Notes: a model not told the origin generated them from the sequence alone. 64,000 nucleotides of DNA from DASZUK01 sp035547695 (GCA_035547695.1 DASZUK010000039.1:160161-224160); one strand, 5' to 3'. Counted from the first letter of the stretch, positions 1 through 9,377 are shown. Translations and numbers: made by a program.

Positions 1-1
1 G

Positions 2-718
2 GAGGAGCCCATCGTCGACTCCCTCCGGTCCGCCATGATCGGGGCCCTCAACCGCATCCTCGTGGCCATCGGCCGGCTGCACGAGCGGCACCTCCGGCGG
101 GTCACCCGGGAGGCCGACTTCACCCAGCTGGCCCGCTGGTTCGCCGTCGCCGCCCCCGGCCGGGCGGACCTGCTCTGGGACGAGGCCTTCGGCCTGTACC
201 CGGCCCGCCACTTCGCCGAGCTGGCCGGCGACGAGGAGCAGGAACGGGGTCGCAGCTTCTGGGACGCCGAGCCGGCCGAGGTGGCCCCACGCCTGCGGGC
301 CGCCGGGACCCGTACCGGCGGCGGCCGGGTCGGCCGGGCCGCCGACTACTCGGCCGCCAAGGCCGCCGGCCTGGCCCGGTTGCGGGCCCAGCACCGCCAG
401 GCCCGGCTGGCCACCGAGCGGCTGGCCGCCCGCACCCCCGCCCGCCTGTCCGACCTCGGTCTCCTCGATCCCGACGAGTTCGCCCAGTTCCTCGCCCTCA
501 TCGACGCCGCCCTGTCGGTCCGGCCAGGGGCCGACGGTTCCCGGACGGCCGCCACCCCCCTGGTCACCGTCACCGTGCGGCCCATCCGCGGGCCGGAGGT
601 GCCGCCGGCCACCGTGGTCACCCCGGCCGGACGCCTGCGCTGCACCGACCAGGTCCTCGAGGTGGCCGTAGCCGGTGCGGGCCGGGAGGCAGTGGCCCGG
701 GAAGGCTGGGCCGGATGA
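2..718 (+). CDS. JetA-like Wadjet subunit (DUF2397/TIGR02677), C-terminal part
   Basis: The frame is open to the left edge of the window, so only about the last 238 residues are visible; the family is normally near 500 residues. The sequence is Arg/Ala-rich and helical and ends four bases inside the next gene (ATGA overlap). Identification rests mainly on context: it is the first of four overlapping genes whose other members read as DUF2398, a TIGR02680 SMC-like ATPase and DUF2399, the known four-gene cassette. In Wadjet systems JetA is the kleisin-like subunit bridging the SMC heads in a complex that recognises and cleaves circular plasmid DNA. The type number (commonly listed as type II for DUF2397/2398) is from memory. 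The start codon lies outside the window. Confidence 0.8.
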   Translation, partial: EEPIVDSLRSAMIGALNRILVAIGRLHERHLRRVTREADFTQLARWFAVAAPGRADLLWDEAFGLYPARHFAELAGDEEQERGRSFWDAEPAEVAPRLRAAGTRTGGGRVGRAADYSAAKAAGLARLRAQHRQARLATERLAARTPARLSDLGLLDPDEFAQFLALIDAALSVRPGADGSRTAATPLVTVTVRPIRGPEVPPATVVTPAGRLRCTDQVLEVAVAGAGREAVAREGWAG

Positions 719-1953
719 GCATCACCGCCGACGAGCTGCAGCAGGCCGTCCGGGGCCTGCTGGCCGAACCGATCGTCGGCCGCGACAGCCCGACCCTGGC
801 CCTGGTCCGCCGCCACCGGGGCGAGATCGGCCGCTGGTTCGCCGACGAGCTCGGCTACCGGCTGGACGCCACCCGGCCCGGGGTGGCCCGCCTGGCCAAG
901 CTGCCCGGGCCGGGCCACGAGCCCCGGGGTATGCGGACCCGGAGCGGCCGGCACTTCGACGGCTGCCGCTACGCCCTCACCTGCCTGGTCCTGGCCTCCG
1001 CCGAGAACGCCGGCGACCGCACGACCCTGGCCCGGCTGTTCGAGGAGGTGGCCGTCCGGGCCTCGGTGATCGACGGCCTCGACTGGGACGGTGAGGCCGG
1101 GGCCGACCGCCGGGTGTTCATCCAGGCCGTCCAGGCGGCCAGCGACCTCGGCGTCCTGGAGAAGGCCGACGGCGACGAGGAGCGGTTCGCCCGCGGCGAG
1201 GCCGGCGGCGACGCCCTGTACCGGATCGACCGGGAGCGGCTGTCCCTCCTACCGACCGCCCCCCAGCCACCCACCCTGGTGGCTGGCCCCGACGAGCTGG
1301 CCACTGAGCCGTACCCCGACACCGAGGACGGCCGCAACCGCCGCCGCCGGCACCGGGTCACCCGGGCCCTGGTGGAGCAGCCGGTCGTCTACCACGACGA
1401 CCTGACCCCCGACGAGCTCGACTACCTCCGCTCCCAGCGGTCCCGCCTGGAGCGGCTCCTGGCTGACCGGGTGGGCCTCACCCTTGAGGTCCGGGCCGAG
1501 GGCTGGGTGGCCGTCGACGAGGGCGGGGAGCTCCGGGACCTGCGGTGGCCGGACTACGGGGCGCCCGAGACCACCGCCCTGCGGCTCTGCGACCAGCTGC
1601 GAGCCCGGGCACAGGGGGGGGATCCCGCCGTCTGGCCGGCCGACCAGGTGGTCGCCTTCGTCCGCGGCTTGGCCGACGAGTACGCCGGCTACTGGCGGGG
1701 AGGCGCCGACGCCGCCGCCGGAGCCGAGGCCCTGGCCCAGCAGGCGGCGGCCATCCTGGTCGCCGGCCGGCTGGGCCGGTGGACCCCCGAGGGCCTGGAG
1801 GCCCGGCCCGGGGCCGGCCGCTACGCCGCCGCCGACGCCGTCCGGCCGGAGCCGACCGCCGCCCTGCCGTTGGCCCTGTCCGCCGGGCCCGCCGTTCCGT
1901 CGGCGACTGCGGCGCACCCGTCCCCGCACGCCCAGCCGGAGGAGGCGCCCTGA
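715..1953 (+). CDS. JetB-like Wadjet subunit (DUF2398/TIGR02678)
   Basis: A 412-residue protein starting with ATG inside the stop codon of the preceding gene (ATGA), which implies translational coupling. The central stretch around residues 210-250, with an Arg-rich RRRRHRVTRALVEQPVVYHDDL motif region followed by LTPDELDYLRSQR, is characteristic of the DUF2398 family found in SMC cassettes. In Wadjet complexes JetB is the small winged-helix KITE-like partner of the kleisin JetA. The last roughly 50 residues are Pro/Ala-rich and probably disordered. Its stop TGA shares one base with the ATG of the SMC gene. I see no truncation or frameshift. Confidence 0.85.
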   Translation: MSITADELQQAVRGLLAEPIVGRDSPTLALVRRHRGEIGRWFADELGYRLDATRPGVARLAKLPGPGHEPRGMRTRSGRHFDGCRYALTCLVLASAENAGDRTTLARLFEEVAVRASVIDGLDWDGEAGADRRVFIQAVQAASDLGVLEKADGDEERFARGEAGGDALYRIDRERLSLLPTAPQPPTLVAGPDELATEPYPDTEDGRNRRRRHRVTRALVEQPVVYHDDLTPDELDYLRSQRSRLERLLADRVGLTLEVRAEGWVAVDEGGELRDLRWPDYGAPETTALRLCDQLRARAQGGDPAVWPADQVVAFVRGLADEYAGYWRGGADAAAGAEALAQQAAAILVAGRLGRWTPEGLEARPGAGRYAAADAVRPEPTAALPLALSAGPAVPSATAAHPSPHAQPEEAP

Positions 1954-4900
1954 TGGCCGTGATCGAGCACCTGTCGGCCGCCCCCCATCTGCCCCGGCCC
2001 CGGCCGGGCCGGATGCGGCCGCTGCGGGCCGGCATCCGGAACGTCTGGGAGTACGACGACCAGGAGTTCTGGTTCTCCGACGGCCGGTTGATCCTGCGCG
2101 GGCAGAATACTGCCGGGAAGTCCAAGGCCCTGGAGCTGCTGCTGCCGTTCGTCCTGGACGGCGACGTCCGGTCGGAGCGTCTTGACCCCTTCGGGTCCAA
2201 GGCCAAGACGATGTACTGGAACCTGATCGAGTTCAGCGACCGGCCCACCGCCATCGGGTACTGCTGGGTCGAGTTCGGCCGGGTGGACGGGGACGGCGTG
2301 GAGCAGTTCACCACCTGCGTCGTCGGCCTCCGGGGCGTCCGGTCCGCCGGCAAGCGGGTGGACACCTGGTTCGCCGTCACCCCCGCCCGGGTCGGCGTCG
2401 ACCTGGAGCTGGCCCCCGGCGGCGTCCCGCTGACCCGGGAGCAGTTCCGGGCCGCCCTCCCGGAGCGGAGCGTCCCCTCCGACGCCGCCCGGGACCACCG
2501 GGCGGCCGTGGACCACGCCCTGTTCGGCCTCGGGCCCGACCGCTACGACGCCCTCCTCCATCTCCTGCTCCAGCTCCGCCGGCCCAAGCTGTCCGAGAAG
2601 CTGGACATGATCCGGTTGGGCGAGTACCTGTCCGACGCCCTCCCGCCGCTGGAGCGGCACCGGATGGAGTCCCTGGCTTCCGCCTTCGCCCGCCTCGACG
2701 AGGACACCGACGAGATCGAGCGGCTGGAGGCCTCTGCCGCCCGGCTCCACACCTTCCTGGACGACTACCGGGTCCACGCCGCCGTGCAGACCCGCCTGCG
2801 GGCCGACGCCGTCCGCTCCGCCAACACCAACTTCGACAAGGTCACCGAGGACGAGCGGCTCCAGCGGGCCGAGCACGCCGCGGCCACCGACGCCCTCGAG
2901 ACCATCGAGACCGGCCGGGCCCAGCTGGCGGCCACCATCGAGCGGACCAACGGCCAGCTGCAGGGCCTCGACCTGTCCAAGGTCCACGCCCTTCGACAGG
3001 TCGAGGAGCGGGCCGACGAGGCGGAGGGCCACGCCACCCTGCTGTCCGACCGTGCGCTCAGGGATCGGGAGGCGGCCGACCTGGCCAACGGGCGCGCCGT
3101 CACGGCGGCCGGGACGGCGGATGCGCGGGAGGCGACCCGGGCCCGGCAGGCCGAAGCCACCGAGGTCGCCGCCGACCGGGCCGAGTTGGGCGAGCCCCAC
3201 CGTCTCCACGACGACCAGCTGGTGGCCGAGCCGGACCGGGCCCGGGTGGCCCTGGCCGGAGCGGCCGATCGCCGGCAGGACCGGCTGCGGGCGGTGCGGG
3301 CGGCTTCGGAGGCGGCCAACGTCGCCCTGGCCCGCATCCGGGAGGGCGAGCGGGCCGACGCCGAGGCCGACGCCGCCCTGGTGGCCGCCGAGGAGCAGCA
3401 GGCCGCCGCCGAGGCGGCCCGGGAGGTGGCGGCCGGCGACCTGGCCGACGCCGTGGACCGCTGGGCCGGCGAATGGGGGGTGGACCCGTCCGTGCGACCA
3501 GGCGGGGACGGTCTGGCCGAGTGGGTGGTGGATCAGGTCCTGGCCGGCGCCCGGCCGGCGGTGCCGCCGCTGCTGGCACCGGCCCGGGCGGTGACCAGCG
3601 AGCGGCAGCTGGGGGTGGCGACGGACCGCCGGCGGGCGGACGAGCGCCGGGGCGAGCTCGAGGCCGAGCGCCGGCGGGCGGAGGCGGACGTAGACGCCCC
3701 GCCGCCGCTCCGACCCGGGCGCCCCGCCGACCGCCCGGCCGGCCACGCCCCACTCTGGGCCTGCGTGGACTTCGCCACCGGCCTGGGCGAGGCCGAGCGG
3801 GCTGGCCTAGAAGCGGCGCTGGAGGCCTCCGGGCTCCTCGACGCCCTCGTCGGGCCTGGCGGCGACCTGTTGGACCCCTCCACGCTGGACACCTGGATCG
3901 CCTCCGGGGAGGACGGGGGCGGGACCGGGGTGGCCGGGTTGGTGCCGGCGGCGGGGACCCCGGTGGGGGAGGCGGCAGTGCGCCGAGCCCTGGCCGCTGT
4001 CGGGCGGAGTGGTGCCCAGGTGTCTTCGGACGGGCATTGGTCGGTCGGCCCCCTGCGCGGCCGGTGGTCGAAGGCCTCGGCCGAGCACGTGGGGGCGGCG
4101 GCCCGGGCCGAGGCGCGCCGGCGCCGCCTGGCCGCCCTGGCCGAGGAGCTGGGCGCCGTCGACCGGCAGCTGGAGGCCCTGGCGGCGCAGGAGGAGGAGC
4201 TGGCCGCCGAGCTGCAGCGGCTGGACAGGGCCGAGGCGGCCTGGCCGCCGGCCGACGGGCTCCGGGACGCCCACCGGGACGTCGGGAGGGCGGAGGACGC
4301 CGCCGTGGCCGCCAGGGAAGCCCGGGCGGCCACGGCGGAGCGGCTGGCCGCGGCCCGGGAGGCCGGTCAGGGGGCCATCGCCGCCCTGTCGCGGGCCGAG
4401 GAGGCGGCCGGGTGCCCGGCGGCCGGGGTGGACGACGCGCTCGAGGCCCTGGCCGCCTACCGGACCAGCCTGGTCGAACTGGTGGCCGCCGCCTTCGCCG
4501 CCCTGGACGCCCGGCGGGCAGCGGACGAGGCCGAGGAGCGGGCCGGGGCCGCCGAACAGGCCGCCGCCACCTCGGGCGAACAGGCCGACGCCGCCCGGGC
4601 GGTGGCGGCGCAGGCCCGAGGCCAGGCGGACGAGCTGCGCCGCACCTCCGGGGCCGACGCCGAGGCGATCATGGCCCGCCACCGGCACCTGTCGGAGGTC
4701 CTGGACCGGGCCACGGCCGACCGGCGCCAGCTGGACCAGGACCGGGACGGGGCCCGCGACCGGCTGCAGGCGGCCAGCACCCGGCTGGAGGCGGTCGAGG
4801 AGCGGCGGCGCCAGCGCGAGCGGGAACGGGTCGAGGCCCTGGCCGCCCTGGCCCAGCTGGTCGCCACCGAGCTGGCCGCCCTCGCCCTGGGTCCCGTCGA

Positions 4901-6080
4901 CCCGGACCGAGACCTGACCCAGGTGACTGCCGGCCTGGCCTTCGCCCGGTCTGCCTTCGAGCGGCTGCGCGAGGTCAGGGTGGACCAGGCCGAGCAGGAC
5001 TCGGTCAGCAACCGGTTCCACAACGGCATGACCGCCCTCCGTTCGCAGCTGGGCAGCGACTTCGACCCCTACCTCGACACCAGCGGCGGCATCGAGGTCT
5101 GCTACGCCACCCTCAACGGGGCCCTGGTGGGGATCGGGGAGCTGTCGGCGGCCCTGGACGAGCAGGTCCGGCGCCGGCGCGAGATGCTGTCGGCCGAGGA
5201 GCGGGAGCTGATCGAACGCCACCTGCTCACCGAGGTCGGCACACACCTGGGCCGGCGGGTGGCCGAGGCCCGGACGCTGGTGCAGCGGATGAACGAGCAG
5301 CTGGCCGGGCACCCGACCCGCAGCGGGGTCAGCCTGCAGCTCTCCTGGGAGGTGGCGGCCGACGCCGGGCCCGGGGCCGAGCAGGCCGTCCGCCTCCTCC
5401 GGCACGAGGTCCACCTCCTGGACCAGCCGGAGCGGGCCCTCCTGGCCAGCTTCCTGGCGGACCGGGTCCGGACGGCTCGGGACGAAGGGGAAGGCGCCGA
5501 CATGGTCGAGCGGCTGGCCACCGCCCTCGACTACCGGCGCTGGCGCCGGTTCGTCGTCCACCGCCGGTCCGGCGGGCAGGAGACCCGGCTCACCAACCGG
5601 ACCCAGGGCGCCGGCTCCGGCGGGGAGCAGGCCAAGCTGGCCCACCAGCCCCTCTTCGCCGCCACCGCCGCCTACTACGCCTCGGCCCGGCCTGAGGCCC
5701 CCCACCTGCTGATGCTGGACGAGGCCTTCGCCGGCATCGACGACAGCCAGCGGGGGGACTGCCTGGGGATGCTGGTCGACCTGGACCTCGACGTGGTGCT
5801 CACCAACTACGCCGAGTGGGGCTGCTACCCCGAGGTGCCCGCCGTGGCCATCTACCACCTCGAGCGCCTACCTGGTCAGCCCGGGGTGACCGCCCTGCGC
5901 TTCGTCTGGGACGGGCAGGTGCGGCGGGAGGACGACCCTTGGCTGGACCGGCGCACCGAGGGCCCGACCGGTTGGGCGGCGCCGGAGGGCGGGGGAGGGC
6001 TCGGGGACGAGCGTCGGTCCGGGGACGGGCGCGGCCTCGACGGCGGGGTGGTGCCGGACGGTAGTGGCCGGGCCGGCTGA
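1953..6080 (+). CDS. JetC-like SMC ATPase (TIGR02680 family)
   Basis: A 1375-residue SMC/MukB-like ATPase. The frame is open much further upstream, but ATG 1953 is chosen because it overlaps the JetB stop (TGATG) and leaves the usual short N-terminus before the ATPase. Walker A is at residues 50-57 (GQNTAGKS) followed by KALELLLPF. Long Ala/Glu/Arg-rich coiled coils occupy roughly residues 260-500 and 680-1010 with a hinge-like, less helical part between. The C-terminal head has the ABC signature GSGGEQAK and Walker B LLMLDEAFAGID. In Wadjet it is the loop-extruding motor that measures and bends circular DNA for the nuclease subunit. The last ~35 residues are Gly/Arg-rich and overlap the next gene by 17 bases. 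Confidence 0.9.
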   Translation: MAVIEHLSAAPHLPRPRPGRMRPLRAGIRNVWEYDDQEFWFSDGRLILRGQNTAGKSKALELLLPFVLDGDVRSERLDPFGSKAKTMYWNLIEFSDRPTAIGYCWVEFGRVDGDGVEQFTTCVVGLRGVRSAGKRVDTWFAVTPARVGVDLELAPGGVPLTREQFRAALPERSVPSDAARDHRAAVDHALFGLGPDRYDALLHLLLQLRRPKLSEKLDMIRLGEYLSDALPPLERHRMESLASAFARLDEDTDEIERLEASAARLHTFLDDYRVHAAVQTRLRADAVRSANTNFDKVTEDERLQRAEHAAATDALETIETGRAQLAATIERTNGQLQGLDLSKVHALRQVEERADEAEGHATLLSDRALRDREAADLANGRAVTAAGTADAREATRARQAEATEVAADRAELGEPHRLHDDQLVAEPDRARVALAGAADRRQDRLRAVRAASEAANVALARIREGERADAEADAALVAAEEQQAAAEAAREVAAGDLADAVDRWAGEWGVDPSVRPGGDGLAEWVVDQVLAGARPAVPPLLAPARAVTSERQLGVATDRRRADERRGELEAERRRAEADVDAPPPLRPGRPADRPAGHAPLWACVDFATGLGEAERAGLEAALEASGLLDALVGPGGDLLDPSTLDTWIASGEDGGGTGVAGLVPAAGTPVGEAAVRRALAAVGRSGAQVSSDGHWSVGPLRGRWSKASAEHVGAAARAEARRRRLAALAEELGAVDRQLEALAAQEEELAAELQRLDRAEAAWPPADGLRDAHRDVGRAEDAAVAAREARAATAERLAAAREAGQGAIAALSRAEEAAGCPAAGVDDALEALAAYRTSLVELVAAAFAALDARRAADEAEERAGAAEQAAATSGEQADAARAVAAQARGQADELRRTSGADAEAIMARHRHLSEVLDRATADRRQLDQDRDGARDRLQAASTRLEAVEERRRQRERERVEALAALAQLVATELAALALGPVDPDRDLTQVTAGLAFARSAFERLREVRVDQAEQDSVSNRFHNGMTALRSQLGSDFDPYLDTSGGIEVCYATLNGALVGIGELSAALDEQVRRRREMLSAEERELIERHLLTEVGTHLGRRVAEARTLVQRMNEQLAGHPTRSGVSLQLSWEVAADAGPGAEQAVRLLRHEVHLLDQPERALLASFLADRVRTARDEGEGADMVERLATALDYRRWRRFVVHRRSGGQETRLTNRTQGAGSGGEQAKLAHQPLFAATAAYYASARPEAPHLLMLDEAFAGIDDSQRGDCLGMLVDLDLDVVLTNYAEWGCYPEVPAVAIYHLERLPGQPGVTALRFVWDGQVRREDDPWLDRRTEGPTGWAAPEGGGGLGDERRSGDGRGLDGGVVPDGSGRAG

Positions 6081-7332
6081 TCGCCCTCCGGCGGGCGGGC
6101 CATCGGGGCTGGCCGTCCTGCTGGCCGACGACCGGCTGGCGTTCCTGTGGTCGGCGGTCCACCGCCGGCTGGAGGCCACCGGCGGCCGGGTGGCCGGGGT
6201 GGCCGTCCACCTGCGGGCCCTCACCGACGACCAGCGGCTGGCCGTGGACCGGCTGCTCGGCGCCCACCGCCGCGGCCGGACCGTCCGGGTCGACCTGGCC
6301 GGCCTGGACGACCTCCTGCGGGCCAGGGCGGGCACCTCCCTGATCGACGTGGTGACGGCGGCGGTCGGCCCCCTCCGTGACTGCCCGGGGGAGCGGTCGG
6401 CCCGGGCCGACAGGGAAGCGGCCCTCTGGGCCGGGCTCCGGTCGCACCCCGCCGTCGCCGGCCGGCCGGAGCTGGACGAGTGGCTGGCCCACCTGCGGGC
6501 GACCGGCCAGTGGCGCCGGTTGGACGATCCCGCCGCCCGGCTGGCCGGGACGCTGGATGTGGTGGCCCGCCTGCCGCTGCCCGACCGCCGCGGCCGGTCC
6601 CGGCTGGCTGCCGAGGTGCTCGGCAACGCCCACGGCCTCGACGACACCAGCCCCGTCGGGCGGCTGGCCACCGCCGCCCTGGCCCACCTCACCGGGTGGA
6701 CCGGTCCCCTCCGGGCCGCCGACCGCCGGGCCCTGTGGGACGGCCAGGGGGTGGTGGCCGACGAAACCTCCTCCACCGTGCTCACTCTGGGGCTGCGCCC
6801 CCGGCCGGCCGGCCCCCTGACGGTGGCCGCCGGCGAATGGGCCGCCGGTGGGGTCCCCCTGCCGCTCCCGCTGGCCGCCGTCCAGTCGGAGTCCTGGCGC
6901 CTGGCCCCGGGGACCGTGGTGTGGGTCTGCGAGAACCCCTCGGTCCTGGCCGCCGCCGCCGGTCTACCGGTGGGCGTCGTTTGCCTGGAGGGTCGCCCCT
7001 CGGTGGCCGCCACCCTGCTGCTGCGGACACTGGCCGCCGGCGGGGCCGTGCTCCGGTACCATGGCGACTTCGGCGCCGGCGGCATCTCGATCGCCAATCA
7101 GGTCATCGGCGACCTGGGCGCCCAGCCCTGGCGGTTCCGTACCCCCGACCACCGCGACGCCCTGGGCTTGGTGGCCGCCAACGGGGTCACTCCTCCGTCG
7201 CTGAGCGGTCCGGTCCCGGCCGCCTGTTGGGACCCCGACCTCGGCCCGGCCGTCCAGACCAGTGGGGTCGAGATCGAAGAGGAGCTGCTCTTGGACCTGC
7301 TCCTCGACGACCTGCGCCGGTCGGCCGGGTAG
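6064..7332 (+). CDS. JetD-like Toprim nuclease subunit (DUF2399/TIGR02679)
   Basis: A 422-residue protein that closes the cassette, overlapping the SMC gene by 17 bases. The C-terminal third reads as the topoisomerase VI-like Toprim domain of DUF2399: WVCENPSVLAAAA carries the catalytic Glu (about residue 290), and LRYHGDFGAGGISIA carries the conserved Asp (about residue 335). In this family JetD is the nuclease that cuts the DNA loop trapped by JetABC. One feature is odd: relatives I recall read GDFD at the second motif, but here the second acidic position (about 337) is Gly. The protein otherwise looks full length. It may be inactive, or may use another acid for metal binding. Confidence 0.85.
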   Translation: MAGPADRPPAGGPSGLAVLLADDRLAFLWSAVHRRLEATGGRVAGVAVHLRALTDDQRLAVDRLLGAHRRGRTVRVDLAGLDDLLRARAGTSLIDVVTAAVGPLRDCPGERSARADREAALWAGLRSHPAVAGRPELDEWLAHLRATGQWRRLDDPAARLAGTLDVVARLPLPDRRGRSRLAAEVLGNAHGLDDTSPVGRLATAALAHLTGWTGPLRAADRRALWDGQGVVADETSSTVLTLGLRPRPAGPLTVAAGEWAAGGVPLPLPLAAVQSESWRLAPGTVVWVCENPSVLAAAAGLPVGVVCLEGRPSVAATLLLRTLAAGGAVLRYHGDFGAGGISIANQVIGDLGAQPWRFRTPDHRDALGLVAANGVTPPSLSGPVPAACWDPDLGPAVQTSGVEIEEELLLDLLLDDLRRSAG

Positions 7333-7609
7333 CCGGCCGCACGGGCCATCGGGAGGGAAGGAGCACGGGGTCGGTTTCCCGAGGCGGCGGCGCTGCGGGC
7401 GCAGGTGGCCGAGGCCGGGTTTCCAGCCCGCAGCTCCTTACCCCGAGCCCTCTGCGTCCAGATCCACCGGGTCATCGAGAAGGGCACGCCGGTCGCCTCA
7501 AGCAACTGCTGCGGAGGGCGATCGACCGGGTCGAGCCTGCTCGGCGTCGGTCCCGCTCCGGACGCGCCACCCTTCAGGGGGACACCGGTTGGCTTTTCAT
7601 GGCAAATTG
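7333..7609. other. Spacer between the Wadjet-like operon and the ssrA 3' end
   Basis: These 277 bases hold no gene I can recognise. Short open stretches occur in all plus frames, but none has a family motif, a ribosome-binding site or sensible length. The segment lies immediately beyond the 3' end of tmRNA, a classic attachment site for integrative elements, so it may contain decayed island-end sequence. I could not read an integrase fragment in it. Confidence 0.4.
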
Positions 7610-7958
7610 TGGAGGTGGCGGGAATCGAACCCGCGTCCTCCGGCACCTCAGTGGGCCTTCTCCGAGCGCAGCCAGTAGGGGATTGTCGAGGGCGGCGCCG
7701 CTACCGGCGACTGCACCGCCCCGTATCCGGTGGAGGTGTCCCCGTCGACCTACCGGACCGGTCGTCGGGTGAGCCCTACGTTATGACGCCCGTTGACCAG
7801 CCCGTAGGGCTGAGGCTGGACGGACGTCGCTACTGTTTAAGCAGCGAGCGCGAGCTGAGGCTCGGCGTTTGTTTTTGGTTCCGGCTCTTTAACGTGGCTC
7901 CGGAGACCACGGCTCGCTTCTCCCACCTCGACAACCGAAGTCGAGACCATTCACCCCC
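7610..7958 (-). ncRNA. ssrA: tmRNA (ssrA)
   Basis: The minus-strand 5' end GGGGGTGAATGGTCTCGAC and the 3' end GGTTCGATTCCCGCCACCTCCA form the tRNA-like half: GGGGGTG pairs with CACCTCC (one G-U), and the T-arm has a canonical TTCGATT loop. The internal tag reading frame ends AEPQLALAA followed by TAA (stop at 7839-7837), giving the -LALAA degradation tag read by ClpXP-type proteases. I cannot fix the resume codon; candidates lie 9 to 14 codons before the stop. The terminal CCA is not encoded after the discriminator A. The RNA rescues stalled ribosomes together with SmpB, whose gene lies upstream on the same strand. Confidence 0.95.
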
Positions 7959-8168
7959 TCGGGTTTGTTGCAATGTCGTGGCCGGTCCTACCGGACCGAC
8001 GGTGCCGGCGACCCATCCGGGCCGGCCACCCAGGGCCTGGGCGACACCGCCATCCTACCGGCCACGAGGATCGTCCAAGCCCCGATGGCCCCAATGGCCG
8101 CGGACGGCAGACGGTGGACGGCCCGGCACTCGGCGGCCGGCCAGGTGCCCAGCCGGACGGCCCGGTGC

Positions 8169-8702
8169 TCAGCCGGCGGCCCGCCAGCGTTCGGCGTCGC
8201 GGGCCGCCCGGGAGGCCTCCCGCTCGGCCTCCCGGGACAGGATGGCCTGGCGCTTGTCGTGCAGCTTGCGGCCCCGGGCCAGCCCGAGCTGCACCTTGGC
8301 CTTGCCGTCCCGGAAGTACAGGGACAGCGGGACGAGGGTGAGGGCCTGCTGCTGGGTCCGGCCCATCAGCTCGTCGATCTGGCCGCGGTGCACCAGCAGC
8401 TTCCGCCGGCGGTCCGGATCGTGGGCGCCGAAGCCGGTGGCGAACTGCCACGGCGGGATGTGGACGCCGAACAACCACAGCTCCCCATCGGAGACCCGGG
8501 CGTAGGCGTCGGCTAGCTGGGCCTTGCCTTCCCGGAGCGACTTGACCTCGCTGCCCTGCAGGACGATGCCGGCCTCCAGGGTGTCCAGGATGTCGTAGTC
8601 GTGCCGGGCACGGCGGTTGGTGGCCACCGTACGGTCGCCCGACCGCCCCGCCGCCTCCCGGGCTGCCGCCCGCTTGGCCACCGTCTTCTTGGCCCGTGCC
8701 AT
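8169..8702 (-). CDS. smpB: SsrA-binding protein SmpB
   Basis: A 177-residue protein with the complete SmpB signature: NRRARHDYDILDTLEAGIVLQGSEVKSLREGKAQL in the N-terminal half, then LWLFGVHIPPW and the KLLVHRGQIDEL segment. A basic C-terminal tail (LARGRKLHDKRQAI and following residues) enters the decoding centre in known SmpB structures. An extra Lys/Arg/Ala-rich N-terminal tail of about 30 residues precedes the OB fold, as often in actinobacteria. It binds the tRNA-like domain of tmRNA and brings it to stalled ribosomes. It is transcribed toward ssrA, about 210 bases away on the same strand, so both trans-translation partners are neighbours here. Confidence 0.97.
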   Translation of the reverse strand: MARAKKTVAKRAAAREAAGRSGDRTVATNRRARHDYDILDTLEAGIVLQGSEVKSLREGKAQLADAYARVSDGELWLFGVHIPPWQFATGFGAHDPDRRRKLLVHRGQIDELMGRTQQQALTLVPLSLYFRDGKAKVQLGLARGRKLHDKRQAILSREAEREASRAARDAERWRAAG

Positions 8703-8754
8703 AGCCCATCGAGGCTACCGCCGCCCGGGCCCCGCCACCGTCGTCCCGCCGCCA

Positions 8755-8900
8755 CCCCTGCCGGCCCCACCACCGGCTGGCGCCGTTGACCCCGGCCGGC
8801 ACCGCCACCCCGGCCGCCGCCACGGCCAGCCCCGCCACCCCGGCCGGCACCGCCACCCCTGCCGGGGCCACCCCGGCCGCCGCTCGGACCGCCGCCCCAC
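8755..8900. repeat. C-rich imperfect tandem repeats between smpB and mec
   Basis: The space between the divergent smpB and JAMM-protease genes is dominated by imperfect copies of a CCGGCCGGCACCGCCACCCC-like unit, with several near-identical stretches between about 8796 and 8880. It is extremely C-rich on the plus strand. I see no promoter-like element inside it. It may be slippage-generated filler; short GC repeats of this type occur at many places in the window. Confidence 0.6.
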
Positions 8901-8954
8901 CTCCCGGTGACCGTCCACCGACACGGGGGTGACCACCGTTACGATCGGGCGACG

Positions 8955-9377
8955 ATGCTGCGGTTGCCGAAGGACCTGTACCTGCAGATGGTGGCCCACT
9001 GCATCACCGGGCTGCCCGACGAGGCCTGCGGCCTGCTGGCCGGCCACGCCGGCACCGGCGAGGTGGCCGCCTGCTACCCGACCAAGAACGCGGCGGCGTC
9101 GGCCAAGCTGTACCTGGTGGACTCCCGCGACATGCTCCGGGCGGACCGTGACGCCGAGGACCACGGCCTCGAGATCCTGGGGGTGTTCCACTCCCACACC
9201 CACACCGACGCCTACCCGTCGCCCACCGACGTCGACCAGGCCCCGGACCCGGGGTGGCACTACGTGCTGGTGTCCCTCCGTGACACCCACCCGGTGGTCC
9301 GCAGCTACCGGATCGTGGACGGCGGCATCACCGAGGAGTCGGTGGTGGTGCTGGCCGACGCCCGACAGGCCGGCTGA
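8955..9377 (+). CDS. mec: JAMM/MPN metalloprotease, Mec-like (CysO-cysteine peptidase)
   Basis: About 140 residues forming a single JAMM/MPN+ domain. The zinc motif H-S-H-x7-S-x2-D is intact in FHSHTHTDAYPSPTD, and the upstream catalytic Glu sits in DEACGLLAG. In mycobacteria Mec releases cysteine from the C-terminus of the sulfur carrier CysO. The next two genes are cysO-like and cysM-like, so the same pathway is strongly implied. ATG 8955 is preferred because the domain begins at once (MLRLPKDLY); an in-frame GTG at 8907 would add a non-conserved extension. Confidence 0.9.
   Translation: MLRLPKDLYLQMVAHCITGLPDEACGLLAGHAGTGEVAACYPTKNAAASAKLYLVDSRDMLRADRDAEDHGLEILGVFHSHTHTDAYPSPTDVDQAPDPGWHYVLVSLRDTHPVVRSYRIVDGGITEESVVVLADARQAG

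Noticed and set aside
1545..1952. N-terminal extension of the SMC gene
   Set aside because: This part overlaps JetB in another frame, is Arg/Gly low-complexity text, and the ATG at 1953 overlaps the JetB stop.
7333..7609. Integrase remnant at the ssrA attachment site
   Set aside because: Looked for because of the location, but no tyrosine- or serine-recombinase motif could be read in any frame.
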